Positions 1 to 4,818 of a DNA stretch of 5,491 bases are shown here, in pieces. The stretch's first letter is position 1. Each line of letters starts with the position of its first letter. A program made the translations under genes and the position numbers. Source of the DNA: Candidatus Latescibacterota bacterium (lineage in GTDB: Bacteria; Latescibacterota; UBA2968; GCA-2709665); assembly GCA_030746455.1 (NCBI GenBank), contig JASLMQ010000494.1, positions 1 through 5,491 on the forward strand. Direction: 5' to 3'. The notes beneath the pieces were generated by a model that saw only the letters and a list, made by a program, of their open reading frames with translations, did no database searches and had not been told where the DNA came from.

Positions 1-23
1 GGCCAGTGTCTCTCTGACTGGCC
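1..23. repeat. Perfect 7-bp inverted repeat at window edge (hairpin)
   Basis: GGCCAGT at 1-7 is exactly reverse-complementary to ACTGGCC at 17-23, with a 9-nt pyrimidine-rich loop. The stem is GC-rich, but no T-run follows on the plus strand (GCCATCTGCT), and the minus-strand continuation lies outside the window. It could be the remains of a terminator for a neighbouring gene, or chance. It is the only perfect stem of this length I noticed in the 1-257 gap. Confidence 0.3.
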
Positions 24-151
24 ATCTGCTTCCCTGCTCCTGGCCCCTCGATACAATCCTGGGCTCGAATACTGCCCTCGCCCAGGATCACTCGGGAAGA
101 CGGAGTCAGTGCACTTCCAAATTGTGCAATGGGCTCATGCCCTGGCTCCCG

Positions 152-191
152 TCTCTGCCTCTGACTTTCTCTGCGCTCTCTGCGTCTCCGC
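152..191. repeat. Nonamer quasi-tandem repeat, TCTCTGCGN type
   Basis: Positions 168-176 (TCTCTGCGC) and 177-185 (TCTCTGCGT) are tandem 9-mers differing only in the last base. They are followed by a decayed third unit (CTCCGC, 186-191) and preceded by a related TCTCTGCC at 152-159. The period of 9 would allow open frames, but the encoded peptide is repetitive and there is no start context. It resembles the nonamer array at 4728-4745 in period and composition. From memory, words of this kind recur between genes in several environmental bacterial phyla; I could not search for them. Confidence 0.6.
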
Positions 192-257
192 CTGCCCCTC
201 CGAAGCAGCCCTGGCTGCGTAGGAGGGCGGGAGCACGGTCTTCACGAACGTGGTTGC

Positions 258-1250
258 TCAACTCCCCAGGATACGCTCGACCTCCCCGGACAGCGACACA
301 TCCAGCCGGGGCCCGTATTTGGCCACGACACGCGACGAGGTATAGGTCGCCAGCTTGGCCGACTGCGCGAAGTCATAGCCATGCGTGATGCCGAACAGGA
401 ACGCGCCGGCGAACGCGTCCCCCGCGCCGTTCGTGTCCACCGCCCCCACGGCGAAGCCCGGCGCCTTCCAGGTCTCCCCCTCCCTACCCACGATCGCACC
501 CTCCGCCCCGCACGTCACCGCGAAGCCCCCCACTCGAGCGGCGAGCCCCGCGCAGGCATCTTCCGTCGCCGTCGTTCCCGTGAAGGTCTGCGCCTCGTCC
601 TCGTTGCAGAACAGCAGATCCACCCCCCCGTCCACCAGCTCGTCGATCCGATCCCGAAACGCCTCCACCACCGACGGATCGCTGAGCGTGACCGCCACCC
701 GGGTGCCATGCGCCTTCGCGTAGGACTGTGCTGCGAGCGCCGATCGGTGCCCGACCTCCGAGGTCAGGAGATATCCCTCGATGTACAGGTGCTGGCTCTC
801 ACGAATGACATCCTCCTCCACCTGCTCGGGCCCGAAGCTGCCCGTGATCCCCAGGAACGTATTCATCGTCCGGTCCGCATCGGGCGTGATCAGCACGATG
901 CACTTTCCCGTCACACCCTCGGCCCTGTTGCCCGGATTCGTGTCCACACCGGCCACCTCAAGATCGGCCAGGTAGAAGGTCCCGTACTCGTCCAATCCCA
1001 CCTTGCAGGCGTAGTAGCCCTTCCCTCCGAGGCCGGCCAGCGCGATCATCGTATTCGCCGCAGACCCACCGGATGAGCGTTCCGAGTCGGCATCCTGCAG
1101 GCTGTCGATGAGGGCCTGCTGCCGCTCCTCGTCGACTAGGGTCATCAGCCCCTTCTCGATCCCCATGCGCCCCAGGTAGGCCGGATCGACCCGGTACTGG
1201 ATGTCGACCAGCGCGTTTCCGATCCCGTACACGTCGTAGGTTCTGGACAT
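258..1250 (-). CDS. PfkB-family kinase, adenosine-kinase-like
   Basis: Predicted cytosolic ATP-dependent kinase of the ribokinase/PfkB superfamily, 330 residues, full length for the family. Visible landmarks in order: N-terminal strand with GIGNALVD (residues 9-16); the IEKGLMTLVDE stretch (31-41) typical of the bacterial adenosine kinase-like subgroup; the substrate-binding di-glycine motif SGGSAAN (60-66); NEDE (216-219), matching the NxxE Mg/phosphate motif; and DTNGAGDAFAGAF (272-284), the anion-hole signature with D278 as catalytic base. The start is an ATG preceded by AAGGAG on the minus strand (plus positions 1257-1262) with 6-nt spacing. It is transcribed away from the other genes across a 155-bp spacer. 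By family, the substrate is probably adenosine or another nucleoside, but PfkB members with this N-terminus also include sugar kinases, so the exact substrate is unproven. All core motifs are intact. Confidence 0.93.
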   Translation of the reverse strand: MSRTYDVYGIGNALVDIQYRVDPAYLGRMGIEKGLMTLVDEERQQALIDSLQDADSERSSGGSAANTMIALAGLGGKGYYACKVGLDEYGTFYLADLEVAGVDTNPGNRAEGVTGKCIVLITPDADRTMNTFLGITGSFGPEQVEEDVIRESQHLYIEGYLLTSEVGHRSALAAQSYAKAHGTRVAVTLSDPSVVEAFRDRIDELVDGGVDLLFCNEDEAQTFTGTTATEDACAGLAARVGGFAVTCGAEGAIVGREGETWKAPGFAVGAVDTNGAGDAFAGAFLFGITHGYDFAQSAKLATYTSSRVVAKYGPRLDVSLSGEVERILGS

Positions 1251-1405
1251 CGACTGCTCCTTGCAATTATGGGGGATTTCCTTATCTTGGCTTCTCCGTT
1301 CCGGGCCCCAAGGATACGCGAATACCTCGGACTACGCAAGCTTCCCGGTGGTCCGTCGTCTGTGGTCCGTCGTCCACATTTAGGCCATCACGATAGGAGA
1401 TTGAT
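1251..1405. promoter_or_regulatory. Divergent intergenic spacer between kinase and methyltransferase
   Basis: This spacer must carry the 5' ends of both divergent genes. It holds the kinase ribosome-binding site at 1257-1262 (read on the minus strand), the heptamer quasi-repeat at 1348-1378, and the methyltransferase ribosome-binding site at 1395-1400. Candidate sigma70-like boxes on the plus strand (TTGCAA at 1261-1266 and TATCTT at 1283-1288, 16-bp spacer) match each consensus hexamer at only four of six positions, so I do not call them a promoter. No clear operator palindrome is visible. Confidence 0.45.
1348..1378. repeat. Heptamer quasi-tandem repeat, GTCCGTC/GTCTGTG type
   Basis: GTGGTCCGTCGTC occurs twice, at 1348-1360 and 1362-1374, an exact 13-bp direct repeat at 14-bp offset. 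The array reads as 7-bp units: GTCCGTC, GTCTGTG, GTCCGTC, GTCCACA. It lies just upstream of the methyltransferase ribosome-binding site, so it is probably in that gene's 5' leader or promoter. The same unit, mostly in the opposite orientation, appears at 3424-3454 between the esterase and the sialidase-like gene. Confidence 0.7.
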
Positions 1406-1408
1406 GTG
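1395..1408 (+). promoter_or_regulatory. Ribosome-binding site with overlapping ATG-TGA and GTG start
   Basis: AGGAGA at 1395-1400 is followed by ATG at 1404-1406, which is immediately closed by TGA at 1407-1409. The GTG at 1406-1408 overlaps that ATG and opens the methyltransferase frame, 6 nt after AGGAG. The ATG cannot start the gene, so the ribosome-binding site supports the GTG. The result is a minimal AUG-stop pair lying over the real start. Confidence 0.65.
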
Positions 1409-2164
1409 AGTACGGTAGTCACCTGTAAGGTCGGCGAGCAGCAGATCCTGATCGACCTCGACACCGACGAGGAACAGGAAGGCGTCCGCAACCACGAGCT
1501 CTGGCGCACGCAGAGCTACACCACCAAGGAGCCGGACACGCTCGAGTGGATCGACACCTTCTTCGAGGACAACGACGTCATCTACGACGTGGGCGCGAAC
1601 ATCGGCCAGTATGCCCTGTATGCGGCCAAACGGCTCAGCAAGCGGACCACCGTGCTGGCGTTCGAGCCCGAGGCCCTGAACCAGGCCAAGCTCAACAGAA
1701 ACATCGTCCTCAACGATCTCGTAGGCATCGTGATCCCTTACGGCCTCGCGATCGCCGACCGAACCGCGGTCGACATCTTCTACAGCAAGGCATTCGCCCC
1801 GGGAGCGGCCCTACACACGTGGGGCCGTCCGGTCACACAGGGCGAGAGGCCCTTCCCGCCTCAAAACCAGCAGGGTGTGATGGCCGTCTCGATCGACGAC
1901 CTGACGGGGCGGTTTTCCCTGCCGTTCCCCAACCACATCAAGGTCGACGTCGACGGCATCGAGGAGCAGGTCATCGAGGGGGCCAGGCAGACCCTGGAGG
2001 ATCCGCGACTGAAGAGCGCCCTGGTCGAGGTCTACATCTTCAAGGACATCGCTGAAAGGATCAAGACGATCTTCTTCGATAAGGGATTCGTGCTGCACAA
2101 CGCCGACGTGCTCGACGAGACCCCCGGCACCGCGCGAAATCTGATCTTCACGCGGGAGCCCTGA
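1406..2164 (+). CDS. FkbM-family SAM-dependent methyltransferase
   Basis: Predicted soluble class I methyltransferase of the FkbM family, 252 residues, which transfers a methyl group from S-adenosylmethionine, usually to a hydroxyl of a glycan or natural product. The SAM-binding motif I is YDVGANIGQYAL (residues 60-71), followed by the acidic strand-2 end FEPEA (86-90). SIDDL (162-166) and the FkbM hallmark IKVDVDGIEEQVIEGA (178-193) complete the fold, and VEVY (207-210) is the later core strand. The N-terminal 45 residues are acidic and carry no signal peptide or membrane segment. GTG start with a good AGGAG site. The neighbours downstream are glycan-acting enzymes, which fits sugar O-methylation, but FkbM proteins are diverse and the acceptor cannot be read from sequence. 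No truncation or motif loss is visible. Confidence 0.93.
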   Translation: MSTVVTCKVGEQQILIDLDTDEEQEGVRNHELWRTQSYTTKEPDTLEWIDTFFEDNDVIYDVGANIGQYALYAAKRLSKRTTVLAFEPEALNQAKLNRNIVLNDLVGIVIPYGLAIADRTAVDIFYSKAFAPGAALHTWGRPVTQGERPFPPQNQQGVMAVSIDDLTGRFSLPFPNHIKVDVDGIEEQVIEGARQTLEDPRLKSALVEVYIFKDIAERIKTIFFDKGFVLHNADVLDETPGTARNLIFTREP

Positions 2165-2237
2165 GCGTCGGTCCCTCGTCCATGACCGCCTATACCGTTG
2201 CCCACAATCCTCATGCCACAGCACGGAGATCCCCGTT
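2165..2237. other. Short spacer between methyltransferase and esterase
   Basis: The 73-bp gap has no gene and no hairpin-plus-T-tract terminator. GTCGGTCCCTCGTC at 2167-2180 looks like two decayed heptamer units of the type seen at 1348-1378, which is a weak match. GGAG at 2225-2228 is the ribosome-binding site of the following gene. The two genes could be cotranscribed. Confidence 0.4.
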
Positions 2238-3386
2238 GTGATCGCTATATGCACTGCTATCGCGTTGGCCGCCGTTTGCCTCCTGTCCGTCGCTCCCGCG
2301 CACGCCGAGGAGAGGTTCCACGATCCGCTCGCGCCGATCCTCGAGCCCGAGCTGAGCCCCACGGTAGAATCCCTGGTGGCGTCCCATCTGAGCGACTGCA
2401 AGTACACCGATGAGGACTTCCCCATGAAGGCTCGGGCCTACGCCGCCTTCCAGAAGGAGGTCGTCGCCTCGCTCACGGAGACGCTCGGGCTGGGAGACTG
2501 GATCGTCCGGGATCCGAAGGGCAAGACCAACAAGCTCGCCGGACGGTACAGGGATCGCGTGCTGAAGAGCATCCACTGCCACGGGATCGAGATGGAGGTC
2601 CACGCGGTGGAGTTCCCGGAATCCGGCCTCGTGGTCCCCACGGTCGTGTGCCTGCCCAACGAGGGAAGCGTCAGGCCGGGCATCTGCGTCTACTCCGGCC
2701 ACTCCAGGCACGGACTGCGCGACCTCGTGCTGGACCTTGAGAGCTACCAGAGAGGCGTTGCCGTCCGACTGGCGCAGGCCGGGTTCATCACCATCGCGGT
2801 GGAGAAAATCGACACGGGCTACCTGTCGCGAGACGGGAAGGTGGGCGTGGACGAGAAGGAAGTGGCGAGCTTTGGTCTCCTCAGGGGCGAGCTGGTTCGG
2901 GCCCACCAGCTCATGGCCTGCCTGGCTGCGAGCGAGATCCTGGCCGGACATCTGGGGGTCGATGAGACCCGGATCGGCGCGACGGGCGTCTCGCTCGGCG
3001 GGTGGCTCAGCGTCCAGACCGCACTGCTCACAGACCGGATCGGCGCTGTGGCGGACTTCGGACGAAAGACCCTCACGGTGCCTCCGGGCATGTCTATAGA
3101 CGACTTCAAGGGGATGCCTGACCTCTGCCACATCCTGCCGGGCACCCTCGCGCTCTGCGACCGACACATCCTGTCCCTGGCCTACTGTCCCCGCCCGATG
3201 CTGGCCGGACACGGACGCAAGGACGCCGACTCACACGCGCAGGGCCCGACCCACTATCGGGACCTCTACACCGCCCAGTATGAGGCCCTGGGGCACGCGG
3301 ATCGGTTCGAGTACCTCATCCACGACGGCGGCGACACCATGCCGGAGCAGGCTGCCATTGAGTACTTCAGAAGGCAATTCGAATAA
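2238..3386 (+). CDS. Secreted alpha/beta-hydrolase, acetylxylan-esterase-like, with Asp at expected catalytic His
   Basis: Predicted exported serine hydrolase of 382 residues, close to the Abhydrolase_7/dienelactone-hydrolase-like esterases that deacylate polysaccharides. Residues 1-23 form a hydrophobic signal peptide ending AHA before EE, unusual in having no N-terminal basic residue. The mature domain shows an oxyanion-region segment YSGHSRHG (152-159), the nucleophile elbow GVSLG with Ser252 (250-254), and CPRPMLAGHGRKD supplying the acid (Asp329). The last motif reads HDGGDTMPEQA (362-372); relatives usually have GGH here, so Asp366 replaces the expected catalytic His. H362 lies nearby. 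Start: GTG 9 nt after GGAG (2225-2228); no usable in-frame start lies between it and the previous stop codon. The gene follows the methyltransferase by 73 bp. It may be an esterase, a diverged non-catalytic homologue, or contain a sequencing error. Substrate unknown. Confidence 0.87.
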   Translation: MIAICTAIALAAVCLLSVAPAHAEERFHDPLAPILEPELSPTVESLVASHLSDCKYTDEDFPMKARAYAAFQKEVVASLTETLGLGDWIVRDPKGKTNKLAGRYRDRVLKSIHCHGIEMEVHAVEFPESGLVVPTVVCLPNEGSVRPGICVYSGHSRHGLRDLVLDLESYQRGVAVRLAQAGFITIAVEKIDTGYLSRDGKVGVDEKEVASFGLLRGELVRAHQLMACLAASEILAGHLGVDETRIGATGVSLGGWLSVQTALLTDRIGAVADFGRKTLTVPPGMSIDDFKGMPDLCHILPGTLALCDRHILSLAYCPRPMLAGHGRKDADSHAQGPTHYRDLYTAQYEALGHADRFEYLIHDGGDTMPEQAAIEYFRRQFE

Positions 3387-3560
3387 CGAACCAGATCACA
3401 TTGCGTGTGTCGTTTCCCAGCCACCAGACCACTGACGACAGACCACGGACGACGCCAATGGGCCGCAAGGCTGGTCTTCCCGTCGTCTGTTGTCCGTGGC
3501 CTGCCCGCCGAAGCGCCCCGGGCGCGAAGGCGGGTCCGTCGTCCTCTCCTTGGGGCCACC
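3387..3560. other. 174-bp spacer filled mainly by heptamer quasi-repeats
   Basis: An open frame extends upstream of the sialidase-like start to a GTG at 3405, but its 52 extra residues are arginine- and proline-rich, derive largely from the repeat arrays, and show no domain or signal-peptide character. I therefore treat this stretch as untranslated. It contains the forward array at 3424-3454 and an inverted copy at 3481-3499 that can fold on each other. Confidence 0.6.
3424..3499. repeat. Inverted heptamer quasi-repeat arrays able to form a hairpin
   Basis: The left array reads GACCACT, GACGACA, GACCACG, GACGACG at 3427-3454, the reverse complement of the unit type at 1348-1378. The right part, CGTCGTCTGTTGTCCGTGG at 3481-3499, is in the opposite orientation. 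Positions 3429-3443 can pair with 3485-3499 over 15 bp with one mismatch and one G-U wobble. An alternative register pairs 3443-3454 with the same right arm. The enclosed 41-nt loop contains GGCCGCAAGGCTGG. No T-run follows, so this is a structured spacer rather than a clear intrinsic terminator. Confidence 0.6.
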
Positions 3561-4700
3561 ATGATCACCAAACTCTCCGATCTCATCGTCTACAAAGACC
3601 CCTTCTACTACATCGCCTTCCCCTCGTGTGTGACACTGGACGATGGCGGGGTCCTCCTCACGTGTCGCCGGGCACTCGAGCCCCGCTATCTTCTGGGCGA
3701 CGATGCTCCCGAGGACCTCAGGAGCCGCACGACACACGTCGAGGCCCGGTCGCACCAGGCGGTTCTCCGGCTGACTGCCGATCTGACCCCGATGGGGCCT
3801 GCCCGTCCGGTGCCCATGAACCCCGAGGCCGCGGATCAGGACGGGTCGCTCCTGCGCCTGAGCACGGGACGCATCCTTCTCGGGGCCTTCTCCTGGTATC
3901 CCTTCCCCCCGGCCTTCGCCGACGTCGTCGAGGCCGGCGGCAACAGCTTCCACGGCTCGGCCGATTCCACCGGAAGCTGCTATCTCTTCTGGGGCGGCTT
4001 CGTTCGTCACACGGATGACGATGGCGTCCACTGGACTTCGCCCGCCTATCTCCCGCCTGTACCCGACGCCCTCGACATCGTGCCGGGCAAGCGTCCCTTC
4101 CACGGTGGCGCAATCCGCGGCCGGCCGGCCGAATCCGACGGCGAGATCCTGCTCCCCACATATCTGAACCGAAACAGGGAGGAGAAGACCGCCTCGTTCG
4201 CGTACGCGTCGTCTGATATGGGAAGAACCTGGGCCTACCGATCCGTCGTCGCGTTCGATTCGGACGGCAACGTCGACATGGACGAGCCGGCGTTCTATCG
4301 CGCGCCCTCCGGACGCATCATCTGCTTCATCCGAACGGCCGGCCTCGACGACCACCTGGTCACGGCCGAGTCCACGGACAACGGACACACCTGGTCGGCG
4401 TGGCGCAGACGGGAGATCGTCGGGCATCCCTACACGCCGGTCGAGCTGCCCGACGGCCGCGTCTTCCTCATCTACGGCTACAGGCACGAGCCGTTCGGCA
4501 TCCGCGCCCGCGTGCTGGACCCCGAGTGCACCGACATCGACACCGCGCCCGAGTTCGTCATCCGCGACGACGGGCTTGGAACCGACCTCGGGTACCCCTG
4601 GGCTACTGTGCTTCCCGATGGTCGCGTTCTGGCCCTATACTACATCTACGGAGCCGACGGCCTTCGTCACATCGCCGGAAGCGTTCTCGAAATCGGATAA
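3561..4700 (+). CDS. Sialidase-like BNR/Asp-box beta-propeller protein
   Basis: A 379-residue protein with the fold signature of six-bladed sialidase-superfamily propellers. Three Asp-boxes are visible: TDDDGVHW (151-158, degenerate), SSDMGRTW (217-224) and STDNGHTW (271-278). Repeated blade cores alternate with them (GGVLL, SGRIICFIRT, DGRVFLIYG, DGRVLALYY). The first blade reads IAFPSCVTLDDGGVLLTCRR (18-37), where true sialidases have an FRIP motif, so the first arginine of the sialic-acid-binding triad appears to be Ala19. There is no signal peptide or membrane segment. ATG at 3561 is chosen because the domain begins right after it; the upstream extension is repeat-derived. No good Shine-Dalgarno sequence is seen. 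It lies between an esterase and a sulfatase, which suggests glycan breakdown, with a substrate perhaps other than sialic acid. A non-catalytic propeller remains possible. Confidence 0.87.
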   Translation: MITKLSDLIVYKDPFYYIAFPSCVTLDDGGVLLTCRRALEPRYLLGDDAPEDLRSRTTHVEARSHQAVLRLTADLTPMGPARPVPMNPEAADQDGSLLRLSTGRILLGAFSWYPFPPAFADVVEAGGNSFHGSADSTGSCYLFWGGFVRHTDDDGVHWTSPAYLPPVPDALDIVPGKRPFHGGAIRGRPAESDGEILLPTYLNRNREEKTASFAYASSDMGRTWAYRSVVAFDSDGNVDMDEPAFYRAPSGRIICFIRTAGLDDHLVTAESTDNGHTWSAWRRREIVGHPYTPVELPDGRVFLIYGYRHEPFGIRARVLDPECTDIDTAPEFVIRDDGLGTDLGYPWATVLPDGRVLALYYIYGADGLRHIAGSVLEIG

Positions 4701-4818
4701 GGAGTCGACCTCAGCCCGCTGCTTCACTCTTCGTGGTCTTCGTGTTCTTATATAGGTGCGTGGACTGGTAGTGTTGGTTGTTCTTCGTGGTCCAGCTTTC
4801 TTCGAATTGAGGTCAGAC
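4701..4818. other. Spacer between sialidase-like gene and sulfatase
   Basis: The 118-bp gap is T-rich compared with its surroundings. It carries the nonamer repeat at 4728-4745 and a further copy at 4782-4792. A TATATA at 4749-4754 could be part of a -10 region, but no matching -35 box sits at a normal distance. GAGG at 4809-4812 is the ribosome-binding site of the sulfatase. No terminator hairpin is evident. Confidence 0.45.
4728..4792. repeat. Nonamer quasi-tandem repeat, TCTTCGTGN type
   Basis: TCTTCGTGG (4728-4736) and TCTTCGTGT (4737-4745) are tandem 9-mers differing in the last base, followed by a broken third unit TCTTA (4746-4750). The 11-mer TCTTCGTGGTC at 4728-4738 recurs exactly at 4782-4792. 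The array has the same 9-bp period and a related pyrimidine-rich composition as 168-191. It is confined to the gap between genes. Confidence 0.65.

Larger units (their letters stand above)
1..257. other. Non-coding stretch downstream of the PfkB kinase
   Basis: I see no convincing gene here. Frames that are open across it translate to low-complexity peptide over the nonamer repeat (FSALSAS and FLCALC in different frames), lack a ribosome-binding site, and show no family resemblance. It contains the edge hairpin, the nonamer quasi-repeat at 168-191, and a small palindrome at 205-218 (GCAGC, CCTG loop, GCTGC) lying 40 to 53 bp past the kinase stop codon. That palindrome has no T-tract in either direction, so it is not a convincing intrinsic terminator. 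Confidence 0.55.

Noticed and set aside
205..218. Palindrome GCAGC-CCTG-GCTGC as kinase terminator
   Set aside because: Only a 5-bp stem and no T-tract on the minus strand.
122..388. Plus-strand open frame over the left gap and the 3' end of the kinase
   Set aside because: It encodes repeat-derived, Arg/Pro/Ala-rich sequence, overlaps a clear kinase gene and has no family features.
1261..1288. Sigma70-like promoter boxes TTGCAA and TATCTT
   Set aside because: Each matches only four of six consensus bases, the pair begins in the divergent kinase's ribosome-binding site and lies far from the methyltransferase start.
1348..1378. CRISPR array or mobile-element end
   Set aside because: Units are 7 bp without spacers, and there is no transposase, target duplication or cas gene in the window.
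3405..3560. N-terminal extension of the sialidase-like protein from GTG at 3405
   Set aside because: The extra 52 residues are largely translated repeat array, rich in Arg and Pro, with no signal peptide; the domain starts at ATG 3561.
4118..4131. 14-bp perfect palindrome of alternating GG and CC within the sialidase-like gene
   Set aside because: It is explained by GC-rich Gly-Arg-Pro-Ala codons in a coding region; no sign of a regulatory role.
3396..4487. Long minus-strand open frame of 363 residues opposite the sialidase-like gene
   Set aside because: It is antisense to a well-supported propeller gene; third-position GC bias produces such mirror frames. The same applies to the minus-strand frame at 2211-3212 opposite the esterase.
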